From NCBI GenBank assembly GCA_965208015.1, contig OZ242309.1:1-64000 (forward strand): 64,000 nt of DNA, read 5' to 3'. Positions 18,101 through 23,534 of the stretch are shown here, in pieces. The notes beneath the pieces are model-generated. The model saw nothing but the letters and a program-made list of their open reading frames with translations, did not search any database and had not been told where the DNA came from. The DNA is from Bin87 sp965208015 (lineage in GTDB: Bacteria > Chloroflexota > Dehalococcoidia > Lucifugimonadales > UBA3495). How positions within the stretch are numbered: the first letter of the stretch is position 1; every line of letters starts with the position of its first letter. The position numbers were made by a program, and so were the translations under genes.

Positions 18101-20853
18101 ACCGGCCGCTCCGAGGCGGCGTCCAGGGAGATGGTGAATTCGAGGCTGCCGCCTTCCACGGCCTCGGCGTCGCCAATGGACATCCAGGGCCGGGAGTCGT
18201 CGTCACGCACGGTCACCACCGCGTCAGCGTCGTCGGGCAGGGCGCCGGTGACGGAGTCCACCGTCACGGTGAAGTACTGGTCGCCCTCGTCTATCGTGTC
18301 TTGCAGCGTCTGCACCGCGGGCAAGTCGATGCTGGTCTCACCGGCGGGGATGGTGGCGGACTGCATGGTTCGCGCCGTGTAGTCCTTGCCTGCCTTGGCG
18401 GTGTGGGCGTCGTCGGCGCCGTTGCCGCCGTCCTGGGTCTTCCAGGTGAAGGTGACGTCGGTGGCCGACGGATCGCTGAGGGTGGCCCGCACGTGAGCCG
18501 GCTGCCCTTCGGTGACCTTGTCTTCCAGGGCCGTCAGCGACAGGCCGGGCCGGTCCACGATGATGATGGTGGGCATGGAGACGCTGGCCGCCAGGTCTGC
18601 ATACTCGTAGTTGGCCCCGAACAGCTGCTTTCGGACACGTTCGTTTTCTGGCGCAACGCCCAGCAAGAAAAGGCTGGCCCCGGCTTCAAACTCCAGGGTG
18701 AAGGTTTCCAGATCCTCGCCGCTTATCCCGTCGTCATGAACTCCAATCGCCTTGCGACCAGTGGTTTGGCCTTTCGGGACATGGATCCAAAAGGCCGTGC
18801 CGCTCAGGTCTCGATAATCAACCCCTCCCGTCGCCGTAATGTCTTTGGTCTTGAAGTTGGCGGACAGATCGTAGGGCACGGGCCTGGAGAGGGTGAGACG
18901 AACAACGGCCGAGACTCCTTCCAGCACCGTGGCGTCATCCACGGTAACCGCCAGTTCCACCGGGTCGTCGTCGTTGAGGATGATGCCGCGAGAGATGAGG
19001 CCGGCGCCGCCGCAGGAAGGCACGCCGCGGAAGCAGGCGTTCACCGCGTTGGTAAAGCTAATCCACACGACTTCATCGGGTTCTTTCTCGTAATCGCCCT
19101 TGACGGTGACCTCGACATTCTTTCGCGTTTCGCCGGGCAGGAAGGTGAGGGTGCCGGAACTCAGGGCCTCGTAGTCCGTGCCCGATGTGGCCTGGTCAGG
19201 CAGTCCGGCTCCGGTCCGGGAGATCCTTGCGTAGTTCATTTTGACCGTCCGGCCGCTGGACCGGTCCAGCCGGACAACGTAGGTGAGCTTGGCGGTTTCC
19301 CCTTCGTCGGGCTCCCTCACCGTCGAACTGGTCACGGACACGATTGGCGGGTCGTCGTCATCCGTGATGGTCAGTTCCTTCAGGAAATAGCGATGTTCAG
19401 TGCCGTCAGCGTCGGTCTCTACTATGGGCTGGCCGCCGTCGGCATCGACCGCCCGCAACCCTTCGGCATTGCCATAGAACACCAGGATGCATTCGTCGTT
19501 CTCATCCAGAACATCCCGGCGGGTATAGACCTCGAAATGCTTGGTCTGGTCTCCTGGCCCAAAGGTGAAGCGCTGTGAATTCACTGCCCGGTAATCCACG
19601 TGCTCCACCGCTCGTTTTTCGTCGCCGTCGCAATAGCTGCCGGTTGGCTTGACGACTTCGGCGAGAATGCTGGCATGCTCGCCGGGCCGCAGTGCCCTCG
19701 CCAGGGTGACGGGCAGCCGGGCCGCCTCACCCTCCGCCACCGTGCCGCCCGTGACCGTGACGTCGACGGTGTCATCGCTCTCGATCAAGCCATACGCCTT
19801 GAGGGTCGTATCCGTAGTTCCGTCGCCGTCCGAGTCGGGAAACTCCAAGTTGCCGGATGGATTGCTGAGGGTCAGGGTAAAGGCTTCCCGTCCCTCAACT
19901 AGATTGTCGTCGACCGGGGTGACGACAATCTCCTGCACCTTGGTGTCCAGGAAGGAGAGTGTTCCCGATGCGCCGCCCGCCGGCGGCGTGTAGTCGGCGG
20001 CGCTGGCGGCATCGGCGAAACCGGGCGGGGCGGCGGGTGTGATGGCGTAGTCGACGGTTTGAGCGGCGCCCGTTGGCGCGGTCGGCAGCTCAACTTGAAA
20101 GACGACCTTGCCGTCCTTCTTGGCAGCTGCTGTGGCGCCGTCGCTCCAGTCCTCCTTGCCTCCGTCGTCTGCCACGGTGACGGGGAGCGGCCGGTTGGTG
20201 ATGTCGATCTTCAACCAGAAATTGCGGCCGGCGCAAATACTTGGGAAAGATGCGTCGGGGCAAGGGGGAAGAGTGAGTCCCGAATTCAAATCGGCTATGA
20301 GTACGAGGTAGAACTGTTCCGGCCTCTCTGCGATACCATCCCAGACTGCCTCTATGGACATCGTTACGGTGCGAGCCTCTTCCGAACCGCCGCCAATCTC
20401 TATACTAGTACTCCGCTGGACGTTTATGGGGTTGGAACTGTCCGTCCCCAAATACGCCACGTAGTCTTCTCCCCGTTCCGCGCTGTCGGGGTCGGAAGGG
20501 GTAGTAGGGTTCGAGTTAAGAAAACCGGCTTCAAAGGTGCGCGTCCGGGTTCCGGAATTTGCCGGTATAGTGAAGGTGATGACCTGGGCCGGTCCGCCTT
20601 CGATAATCGTGGCGGTGGTCGGGGATACCGTCAATGGGACACGGTCTGGGCCCTGCTGGGCCGAGACGTCGCTGGCGAGCAAGGCGCCCAGGAGCGCCCC
20701 CGCCAAGCAGAGGAGCAAGGCCAGGCTCAGCCAGAGCGCGCACCGACCGGCCAGAGCCGACCGGCCGGGCCGGCGCGGGATACCGCCGGGCGCGGCGAAC
20801 GGGCCGGCCCGACCCGGTAAGCGGAGCAGCGTATTTTGACGGAACCAGGGCAA
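1..20853 (-). CDS. Giant secreted Calx-beta repeat protein, 3' end beyond window
   Basis: One open frame runs the whole way from a TTG at 20853 to the left edge (6,951 codons in the window). I checked the gaps between the longest complementary frames and found no in-frame stop. The TTG has an AAGGA ribosome site five bases upstream and starts a signal peptide: basic n-region, hydrophobic core at residues 39-60 (ALWLSLALLL), likely cleavage after VSA65. The rest is a chain of roughly 110-120-residue Calx-beta domains, each ending in a GTI-(S/T)-DDD motif and containing a D-E-x-D-E-T strand; these acidic loops bind calcium in the family. Three cadherin-like modules (LTGDDADLF, then NVYEVTLVATD) lie near residues 1558-1650, 1895-1992 and 2255-2352. 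From about residue 2,901 the protein consists of identical 460-residue units. It is probably a calcium-stiffened adhesin or surface protein. How it is anchored is unknown because the C-terminus is missing. Confidence 0.93.
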   Translation of the reverse strand, partial: MPWFRQNTLLRLPGRAGPFAAPGGIPRRPGRSALAGRCALWLSLALLLCLAGALLGALLASDVSAQQGPDRVPLTVSPTTATIIEGGPAQVITFTIPANSGTRTRTFEAGFLNSNPTTPSDPDSAERGEDYVAYLGTDSSNPINVQRSTSIEIGGGSEEARTVTMSIEAVWDGIAERPEQFYLVLIADLNSGLTLPPCPDASFPSICAGRNFWLKIDITNRPLPVTVADDGGKEDWSDGATAAAKKDGKVVFQVELPTAPTGAAQTVDYAITPAAPPGFADAASAADYTPPAGGASGTLSFLDTKVQEIVVTPVDDNLVEGREAFTLTLSNPSGNLEFPDSDGDGTTDTTLKAYGLIESDDTVDVTVTGGTVAEGEAARLPVTLARALRPGEHASILAEVVKPTGSYCDGDEKRAVEHVDYRAVNSQRFTFGPGDQTKHFEVYTRRDVLDENDECILVFYGNAEGLRAVDADGGQPIVETDADGTEHRYFLKELTITDDDDPPIVSVTSSTVREPDEGETAKLTYVVRLDRSSGRTVKMNYARISRTGAGLPDQATSGTDYEALSSGTLTFLPGETRKNVEVTVKGDYEKEPDEVVWISFTNAVNACFRGVPSCGGAGLISRGIILNDDDPVELAVTVDDATVLEGVSAVVRLTLSRPVPYDLSANFKTKDITATGGVDYRDLSGTAFWIHVPKGQTTGRKAIGVHDDGISGEDLETFTLEFEAGASLFLLGVAPENERVRKQLFGANYEYADLAASVSMPTIIIVDRPGLSLTALEDKVTEGQPAHVRATLSDPSATDVTFTWKTQDGGNGADDAHTAKAGKDYTARTMQSATIPAGETSIDLPAVQTLQDTIDEGDQYFTVTVDSVTGALPDDADAVVTVRDDDSRPWMSIGDAEAVEGGSLEFTISLDAASERPVSVIWVTEDGTASVLDNDYVGVTARQTVTFAPGELSKTIVVDSQPDIEPEIDEQFRVQLAHAPHAKFRDPTAVGTIRNDDTMQVAIAAAAPVTEGPGATADFVISLKPAQTSAVTVRWATSDGSSDPLHSARSGGNGNQGENDFTAASGSVTFAAGETEKTVSVTVNDDDFLENTEEFRVTISGDEASIDFSEGVVGYAEIEDDDALTWEIVGVLPAALPEGTTANWDDDTIYQVKIRREAHPDEVNFPWDEFGFQVCALTRPNPRNFPGGATPRGLTVGAAGSTDVSVGKIANGEFRASLVECHERTRIGELAEIHTVQFGGTLREITFGVRPRGDSLAEGNETLSLWLYPFVGRGWSLFSPDARLGLVLTTTIVDDERPQASVSGPASVNEDAGRARFTVSLSKAHTQALEVFVDVRNGTAVAGGDYQPVREKITFAPGETAQTVDVPIFEDDLLEFEPETFTVFLEEASAGLNIHPVEGEATVEINDSTQTDLNIPDRVVDEGETVDILFNSSNPLTRLVTGIVYLTTSGVSNPAADDDVDYTGWPRSRGISGYGNYPSRTILIPSGTQSWKLPVATTEDSRIEADEDLGVLFSIASVTSPQPRYRGYFPVGDNQAYRMPRIAIRDDDLGSVAVGGYSDAVRLEGLEWESPVPTVSGAPVGHVTWTLEGDDAALFTIDADTGVISLPAQDFDDPADQNTDNVYQVTARATDEDGNTDTQDVGVTVTRFPIASVADPAAAVAEGDDPAVTTDLNFPVSLSEARNSDATLTYTLSGTATGGTAEEVSDYTTPDPLSVTIPAGSTTANIVIPVKGDVVDEDDETVIVTLTEAVNAELSTTAADLTATGTITDDDGTPTLSVNDAKAPEGSKAAFEVSLSAASERDVTFQWQTADDASGANPATAGTDYTAVTTLQTVTIPAGDRSATLEVQTTQDTRDEPDETFLVRLSSPTNATLEDAEGEGTITDGFQITGDTSFEATENVAWDSPADDFVIHGNPHGAVTWTLTGDDADLFIVADASSSDRVGAQINLSAQDFEDPKDKDGDNVYEVTLVATDTEGLSAATDVQVTVTNVTIGGVVFEPPTAVEEGSAVSFTVRIFSLIDDSTLEKITLEWNTAADADGDHPADATDYTPVTVQTIGWPGSRGLEDVVETITVQTTQDRLDEFDETFLIELDAIAKHPVHPHEVEFTISNNRDAVKLGPNATASVTATIVDDDASPTLSVADASVAEGGAAEFTVSLSAVSGKDVTFKWKTANDADGANPAAATDYTAVSTLQTVTIAAGERSATIEVQTTADNLTEPDETFLVQLSSPTNATLADAEATGTISDRFSLRGMAGHQVDENVAWSAEFSVDGSPTGAIAWTITGDDADLFTVTDTSTTNPDVTKAQLSLAAQDFEDPKDEDEDNVYEVTLVATDESGLPARRNVKVTVIDVNRASILLHPVNPSDEGDAVNFKVEAAGIHPPETGDLTLQWNTAIDADGDHPADANDYTPVTTAQTITWPYGYSGFDVITQHITVSTTQDSLDEHDETFLIELNASVGSSVHSNEVHFHIFGDTEGTLERSLNGRATATATIKDDDAQTAVASVAAPAAAVAEGNDPMATTDLSFPVSLTAASGKTVTVTYTLTGTAEAPGDYAEPDPLSVSVPAGSTTANIDIPVRGDVLDEDDETVIVTLTGATNAALDEDAADLTATGTITDDDGTPTLSVADASVVEGGNAKFTVSLSVPSTKIVTFKWRTAADADGDHPAEATDYTAVTTPRTGILFPGVQSVTVSVGTREDNYLEEEEDETFLVQLSSPTNATLADSKAVGTIIEPAKVAVRAPGAAVTEGDDPAKTTDMIFTVSLSRAVEKDVTVTYVVGGTANWRWDYEGSNPFVVVFHSVTLKAGTTAANIVFPIKGDVHDEDDETIVVVITEVTNEGALTLANPSPRRTERTATGTISDDDDAPTLSVADASVVEGGNAKFTVSLSVPSTKTVTFSWKTAADADGTHPAGASDYTAVTATTATIAAGATTAELEVQTTQDTRDEEDETFLVELSSPTNATLADAEATGTISDNDAVPTLSVDDVSVAEGGTAEFTVTLSAASGKAVTFKWKTDAAAGADAAGATDYTAVPATDATIAAGATTVKLEVQTTQDTRDEADETFLVKLSDATNATIADGEGQGTISDDDGTPTLSVGDASVAEGGTAEFTVTLSAASGRDVTFSWKTAADETADAHPAGASDYTAVTATTATIAAGATTATLEVQTTEDTLDEHDETFMVELSTPTNATLADDKGVGTITDDDPATAVASVGAPAAAVAEGNDPMATTNMSFPVSLTAASGKAVVVTYSLTGTADAPGDYTEPDPLSVSVPAGSTTANIVIPVRGDTLDEADETVIVTLTGATNAALDEDAADLTATGTITDDDDAPTLSVADVSVTEGGTAEFTVTLSAASGRAVTFSWRTAADADGTHPAGASDYTAVTATTATIAAGATTAELEVQTTQDTRDEEDETFLVELSSPTNATLADAEATGTISDNDAVPTLSVDDVSVAEGGTAEFTVTLSAASGKAVTFKWKTDAAAGADAAGATDYTAVPATDATIAAGATTVKLEVQTTQDTRDEADETFLVKLSDATNATIADGEGQGTISDDDGTPTLSVGDASVAEGGTAEFTVTLSAASGRDVTFSWKTAADETADAHPAGASDYTAVTATTATIAAGATTATLEVQTTEDTLDEHDETFMVELSTPTNATLADDKGVGTITDDDPATAVASVGAPAAAVAEGNDPMATTNMSFPVSLTAASGKAVVVTYSLTGTADAPGDYTEPDPLSVSVPAGSTTANIVIPVRGDTLDEADETVIVTLTGATNAALDEDAADLTATGTITDDDDAPTLSVADVSVTEGGTAEFTVTLSAASGRAVTFSWRTAADADGTHPAGASDYTAVTATTATIAAGATTAELEVQTTQDTRDEEDETFLVELSSPTNATLADAEATGTISDNDAVPTLSVDDVSVAEGGTAEFTVTLSAASGKAVTFKWKTDAAAGADAAGATDYTAVPATDATIAAGATTVKLEVQTTQDTRDEADETFLVKLSDATNATIADGEGQGTISDDDGTPTLSVGDASVAEGGTAEFTVTLSAASGRDVTFSWKTAADETADAHPAGASDYTAVTATTATIAAGATTATLEVQTTEDTLDEHDETFMVELSTPTNATLADDKGVGTITDDDPATAVASVGAPAAAVAEGNDPMATTNMSFPVSLTAASGKAVVVTYSLTGTADAPGDYTEPDPLSVSVPAGSTTANIVIPVRGDTLDEADETVIVTLTGATNAALDEDAADLTATGTITDDDDAPTLSVADVSVTEGGTAEFTVTLSAASGRAVTFSWRTAADADGTHPAGASDYTAVTATTATIAAGATTAELEVQTTQDTRDEEDETFLVELSSPTNATLADAEATGTISDNDAVPTLSVDDVSVAEGGTAEFTVTLSAASGKAVTFKWKTDAAAGADAAGATDYTAVPATDATIAAGATTVKLEVQTTQDTRDEADETFLVKLSDATNATIADGEGQGTISDDDGTPTLSVGDASVAEGGTAEFTVTLSAASGRDVTFSWKTAADETADAHPAGASDYTAVTATTATIAAGATTATLEVQTTEDTLDEHDETFMVELSTPTNATLADDKGVGTITDDDPATAVASVGAPAAAVAEGNDPMATTNMSFPVSLTAASGKAVVVTYSLTGTADAPGDYTEPDPLSVSVPAGSTTANIVIPVRGDTLDEADETVIVTLTGATNAALDEDAADLTATGTITDDDDAPTLSVADVSVTEGGTAEFTVTLSAASGRAVTFSWRTAADADGTHPAGASDYTAVTATTATIAAGATTAELEVQTTQDTRDEEDETFLVELSSPTNATLADAEATGTISDNDAVPTLSVDDVSVAEGGTAEFTVTLSAASGKAVTFKWKTDAAAGADAAGATDYTAVPATDATIAAGATTVKLEVQTTQDTRDEADETFLVKLSDATNATIADGEGQGTISDDDGTPTLSVGDASVAEGGTAEFTVTLSAASGRDVTFSWKTAADETADAHPAGASDYTAVTATTATIAAGATTATLEVQTTEDTLDEHDETFMVELSTPTNATLADDKGVGTITDDDPATAVASVGAPAAAVAEGNDPMATTNMSFPVSLTAASGKAVVVTYSLTGTADAPGDYTEPDPLSVSVPAGSTTANIVIPVRGDTLDEADETVIVTLTGATNAALDEDAADLTATGTITDDDDAPTLSVADVSVTEGGTAEFTVTLSAASGRAVTFSWRTAADADGTHPAGASDYTAVTATTATIAAGATTAELEVQTTQDTRDEEDETFLVELSSPTNATLADAEATGTISDNDAVPTLSVDDVSVAEGGTAEFTVTLSAASGKAVTFKWKTDAAAGADAAGATDYTAVPATDATIAAGATTVKLEVQTTQDTRDEADETFLVKLSDATNATIADGEGQGTISDDDGTPTLSVGDASVAEGGTAEFTVTLSAASGRDVTFSWKTAADETADAHPAGASDYTAVTATTATIAAGATTATLEVQTTEDTLDEHDETFMVELSTPTNATLADDKGVGTITDDDPATAVASVGAPAAAVAEGNDPMATTNMSFPVSLTAASGKAVVVTYSLTGTADAPGDYTEPDPLSVSVPAGSTTANIVIPVRGDTLDEADETVIVTLTGATNAALDEDAADLTATGTITDDDDAPTLSVADVSVTEGGTAEFTVTLSAASGRAVTFSWRTAADADGTHPAGASDYTAVTATTATIAAGATTAELEVQTTQDTRDEEDETFLVELSSPTNATLADAEATGTISDNDAVPTLSVDDVSVAEGGTAEFTVTLSAASGKAVTFKWKTDAAAGADAAGATDYTAVPATDATIAAGATTVKLEVQTTQDTRDEADETFLVKLSDATNATIADGEGQGTISDDDGTPTLSVGDASVAEGGTAEFTVTLSAASGRDVTFSWKTAADETADAHPAGASDYTAVTATTATIAAGATTATLEVQTTEDTLDEHDETFMVELSTPTNATLADDKGVGTITDDDPATAVASVGAPAAAVAEGNDPMATTNMSFPVSLTAASGKAVVVTYSLTGTADAPGDYTEPDPLSVSVPAGSTTANIVIPVRGDTLDEADETVIVTLTGATNAALDEDAADLTATGTITDDDDAPTLSVADVSVTEGGTAEFTVTLSAASGRAVTFSWRTAADADGTHPAGASDYTAVTATTATIAAGATTAELEVQTTQDTRDEEDETFLVELSSPTNATLADAEATGTISDNDAVPTLSVDDVSVAEGGTAEFTVTLSAASGKAVTFKWKTDAAAGADAAGATDYTAVPATDATIAAGATTVKLEVQTTQDTRDEADETFLVKLSDATNATIADGEGQGTISDDDGTPTLSVGDASVAEGGTAEFTVTLSAASGRDVTFSWKTAADETADAHPAGASDYTAVTATTATIAAGATTATLEVQTTEDTLDEHDETFMVELSTPTNATLADDKGVGTITDDDPATAVASVGAPAAAVAEGNDPMATTNMSFPVSLTAASGKAVVVTYSLTGTADAPGDYTEPDPLSVSVPAGSTTANIVIPVRGDTLDEADETVIVTLTGATNAALDEDAADLTATGTITDDDDAPTLSVADVSVTEGGTAEFTVTLSAASGRAVTFSWRTAADADGTHPAGASDYTAVTATTATIAAGATTAELEVQTTQDTRDEEDETFLVELSSPTNATLADAEATGTISDNDAVPTLSVDDVSVAEGGTAEFTVTLSAASGKAVTFKWKTDAAAGADAAGATDYTAVPATDATIAAGATTVKLEVQTTQDTRDEADETFLVKLSDATNATIADGEGQGTISDDDGTPTLSVGDASVAEGGTAEFTVTLSAASGRDVTFSWKTAADETADAHPAGASDYTAVTATTATIAAGATTATLEVQTTEDTLDEHDETFMVELSTPTNATLADDKGVGTITDDDPATAVASVGAPAAAVAEGNDPMATTNMSFPVSLTAASGKAVVVTYSLTGTADAPGDYTEPDPLSVSVPAGST

Positions 20854-21066
20854 AACATTCCTTAACAGGAGTGCCGGACCAACACCGCGACGTCCACGTT
20901 GCGATGGGAGACCGGCCAGGAATTTATCGGTGTCGGGGTCGAGCGCCTGGGAAACGCGGAGCGGGACAGCTTGGCTCTGGGGCAGTTGCGGCCGGGGATC
21001 GTTTTCGCCGCGGCGCGCAGGGATACCGTGAGCCTCGGCCTCTTGCCCCGGCGTTTAACCCCCCAG
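20854..21066 (-). promoter_or_regulatory. 5' leader of the giant Calx-beta gene
   Basis: The segment between the C14 element and the TTG start has no gene of its own. In the giant gene's frame it is open from 21054 down to the start, but a TAA at 21055-21057 directly follows the C-tract and there is no ATG, GTG or TTG before 20853. An upstream extension of the protein is therefore unlikely, and the segment is best read as a 5' untranslated leader of about 200 nt. Confidence 0.5.
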
Positions 21067-21102
21067 AGTCGGGGGGGGGGGGGGCTTAGAGGGGTAGGTA
21101 TG
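21067..21102 (-). promoter_or_regulatory. Conserved C14-tract element upstream of the giant Calx-beta gene
   Basis: Read on the minus strand: CATACCTACCCCT, five bases, fourteen C (21071-21084), then GACT. The same 36-nt element, 34 of 36 bases identical and with the same tract length, lies at 58070-58105 before the other giant secreted gene, in the same orientation relative to its gene. Here the tract ends about 217 nt before the start codon. The role is inferred: promoter spacing, leader structure or slippage-based variation. Confidence 0.6.
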
Positions 21103-21119
21103 GGCCGAAATTGGCCTGG

Positions 21120-22545
21120 CGCGTAACTTGGAAAGGCGCACGGGCATCCGGCATTCTGGTGTCATCACACCCCCAGATACCGGAGACCCTCGATGCGCCT
21201 TCCCCGAGAAACCTATCAGATTCAGCAAGCTATTGAAACGCATTTACCTCACCTATCTCAGCCACAATTGACCGGCTTGGCGCTGTGGGTTTGCGGGGCC
21301 ATCCTGGCCGGCAGCGCCTGCCAGAACGCCGTGGCCTCCGCCCTCTCTCCCTGGCGCAAGTGGAACAACCTGCGCCAGTATCTCCGGGAGTGGCTCTACG
21401 ACGGCAGCGACCGGACCAGCCCCTGCCAGACTCAACTGGACGTTACTCTCTGCTTCGCGCCACTGCTCAAATGGGTCCTGGCCTGGTGGCACTCCGACCG
21501 CCTGGCCCTGGCCATCGACCCCACGCTCAAGGGCGACCAGACCACCGCCATCGTCATCAGCGTGGTGTACCGCAGTTGCGCCATACCCGTGGCCTGGCAT
21601 ATCCACCCCGCCACTCAGAAAGGCTCCTGGATGGACCCCACGGTGGAACTGCTCAAGGAACTGGCCCCGGCGATTCCACCCGAAATGACCGTCATCGTGC
21701 TCTGCGACCGGGGCATCTCCAGTCCCAAGCTGTGGCAGCAGATATGCACCCAGGGCTGGTACCCCTGTATGCGCTATAGGAAGAACATCACCTTCTGCGC
21801 CGACGGCGGCAAGCGCTTGCCCGCCCGCGCCTTTGTTTCCCGCCCCGACACCGCCTGGATCGGCCGGGGCACCGCCTTCGGTCCTCCCGCCGCCCAGCGC
21901 CGTTGCACCCTGCTGGTGGTCTGGTACGTCGAGCAGGAGGAACCCTGGATCATCCTCACCGACCTGCCTCCGGAGGAGGTCGGGGTGAGTTGGTACGCCC
22001 TGCGCTTCTGGATCGAGCTGGGCTTCAAGGCCCTCAAGAGCCTCGGCTGGAAGTGGGACAAGACCCAGCGCACCGACCCAACGCGCATCTCCCGCCACTG
22101 GCTGGTGCTCTCGGTGGCCACCCTGCTGGCACTGGCCTACGGCACCCGGGTCGAGGACGCTAATGATCGTGGCATCGCCCCAGGCAATCTTCGTGCGCCG
22201 CCCAAGGCCCTGGCTCCCAATCATCGGGACCCTTGGACCCGTCCGGCGCGTACCGTCAGCGTATTCCGCAAAGGCGTCAACTGCCTCCGGCGATTGATGC
22301 TCAGGGGCAGGCTCTGGACCAAGGTCTGGCTGCTGCCCGAACCCTGGCCCCAACCCGAACCGGGACTGGAGATAGTTCATCATGACCTTACTCAAAACTG
22401 GCCGATATACCCTTGTCAGTGCATCAACAAAATCTCCTCCTATTTACGACCCCCGACAACTTGGCTTCTTGATCAAGCCAATGACCGCTTATCGAACACA
22501 ACAATAGCATAAACAGCCTGCCGGCTAAACCCTTGCCAACTTGCT
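21120..22545 (+). mobile_element. IS4-superfamily insertion sequence, ends approximate
   Basis: The element is defined by its single transposase gene (21193-22512). Imperfect inverted sequences flank it: AACTTGGAAAGG near 21125 and, on the opposite strand near 22540, AAGTTGGCAAGG. I could not find a convincing target duplication, so the outer boundaries are estimates. It sits between the C14 leader element of the giant gene and the sequence to the right, so it may have replaced or separated an upstream promoter. Confidence 0.5.
21193..22512 (+). CDS. IS4-superfamily DDE transposase
   Basis: The 439-residue protein has the RNase H-like DDE triad of IS4-type transposases: D109 in AIDPTLKGDQ, D172 in CDRGIS, and E275 inside a complete Y-x2-R-x3-E-x6-K signature (Y268, R271, E275, K282). 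It catalyses cut-and-paste movement of its own element. The frame is intact, so the element may still be active. The last 90 or so residues are proline-rich and less typical, and the true C-terminus might have been altered. It is transcribed away from the giant Calx-beta gene. Confidence 0.88.
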   Translation: MRLPRETYQIQQAIETHLPHLSQPQLTGLALWVCGAILAGSACQNAVASALSPWRKWNNLRQYLREWLYDGSDRTSPCQTQLDVTLCFAPLLKWVLAWWHSDRLALAIDPTLKGDQTTAIVISVVYRSCAIPVAWHIHPATQKGSWMDPTVELLKELAPAIPPEMTVIVLCDRGISSPKLWQQICTQGWYPCMRYRKNITFCADGGKRLPARAFVSRPDTAWIGRGTAFGPPAAQRRCTLLVVWYVEQEEPWIILTDLPPEEVGVSWYALRFWIELGFKALKSLGWKWDKTQRTDPTRISRHWLVLSVATLLALAYGTRVEDANDRGIAPGNLRAPPKALAPNHRDPWTRPARTVSVFRKGVNCLRRLMLRGRLWTKVWLLPEPWPQPEPGLEIVHHDLTQNWPIYPCQCINKISSYLRPPTTWLLDQANDRLSNTTIA

Positions 22546-22717
22546 GCGACCACCAGGGAATTTTTGTGGCGGCAGGTGGTCTACGCCTGATTATTGACAC
22601 GCAGACCTATTGCCCAGCCTCTGGATGTCTGGCCGCGTATTTTTTCGCATCGGTGATTCTGCGATAATGGTCTTCAAACAGCCGCCCAAAATCCAACGCT
22701 TTGAGGGAGCGCCAAAC

Positions 22718-22897
22718 ATGCAGGAAGCTTCACTCGTTACCGTGGTCCTCAAGCTGACACGGGAGACCAAGAACACCTACCGCTACGACGCATCGGAAGA
22801 TGACGCACCGGTGGGGAACATCTACATTCAAAAGAAGGCAATGCCCAGCGGAGCGCCGCCGGAGTTGGAGCTTCAGTTGAGGGCCAAAAGCCCCTGA
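22718..22897 (+). CDS. Small conserved hypothetical protein (59 aa)
   Basis: The ATG at 22718 follows GAGGGAG at a normal distance; the frame stays open further upstream but has no better start. The short protein (VVLKLTRETKNTYRY..., then GNIYIQKKAM) looks like a small beta-rich fold of the kind found as uncharacterised proteins in actinobacterial and Chloroflexota genomes. I cannot name a function. It precedes an XRE regulator on the same strand by about 70 bases and may share its transcript. Confidence 0.55.
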   Translation: MQEASLVTVVLKLTRETKNTYRYDASEDDAPVGNIYIQKKAMPSGAPPELELQLRAKSP

Positions 22898-22965
22898 AGC
22901 TGCCTGGCTTTTGGCAATCACGACACCGTAGAGCAACCAAGTTGTTTTCAAGGGAGGGACGCCCG

Positions 22966-23211
22966 ATGCCGACACGACGGATCAGCTTCAAGAGAAGGGT
23001 CTCCGCCTTTCCCAAAGACTTCCCGGAGCGTCTGAAGCGATTCAAGAAAGAGTCTGGGCTGTCCTGGGCCGAACTCAGCCGGCGCCTGGGCGCCCATCCC
23101 GAAACCGTGCGGCGCTGGAAGGAGGGGCAGGCCAGGCCCAACGCGGAAAACATGCTGGCCCTTTGCCAATTGGCCGACGACCTGGTCCTGGGCCGGCTGA
23201 TCCGGGACTGA
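22966..23211 (+). CDS. XRE-type helix-turn-helix regulator (81 aa)
   Basis: The start is the ATG at 22966, preceded by AGGGAGGGA. Residues about 20-70 form one helix-turn-helix (SGLSWAELSRRLG, then HPETVRRWKEGQ), the usual DNA-reading unit of Cro/C1-like repressors. The core FPERLKRFKKESGLSWAEL closely resembles that of the XRE protein at 39924 (FPGRLNRVKEASGLSWSGL), so the two regulators are probably paralogues of one mobile-element lineage. The target is unknown. Confidence 0.8.
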   Translation: MPTRRISFKRRVSAFPKDFPERLKRFKKESGLSWAELSRRLGAHPETVRRWKEGQARPNAENMLALCQLADDLVLGRLIRD

Positions 23212-23534
23212 ACCGGGCAGGGCTGGAACACTAAAAGGGGTTCACAGGTGGCTGCCCCGCGTTCCGGCCCGGGCCGGACAGCAAGGCCACGGGTAGGGGA
23301 AACCCCGTAGGCGCCGAACAGTGAAACAGGTTGCCTGCCGGCGGCTTTGCCCAAGTTCAAATCAGCGGGGTGGCGGCAGACAGTTTGCTGACAGCCGGGC
23401 ATTGCGTTTCAGCAAGGGAATCACCATCTTTGACGTACATTCAGCGCTAATGCCTTTAGGGTAGCGTGCAAGACCCAGCCGTCCACGGGAGGCAGCCGGT
23501 TCCCGAGGAGTGGCTGGAGGAAAGGAGCAACAAC
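23212..23534. other. Intergenic region with strong dyads before the TPR gene
   Basis: No gene is visible. The stretch contains a 16-base perfect palindrome, TCCGGCCCGGGCCGGA (23263-23278), and a GGGG-AAA-CCCC hairpin near 23300. They could form a folded leader, but I could not match them to a known riboswitch. Confidence 0.35.

Noticed and set aside
17377..19578. A plus-strand open frame of 733 codons
   Set aside because: Same reason: it complements the Calx-beta gene in the same phase and shows no domain or ribosome site.
23250..23400. Possible riboswitch before the TPR gene
   Set aside because: Hairpins are present, but no consensus of the cobalamin, TPP, SAM, glycine or cyclic-di-GMP classes could be recognised.
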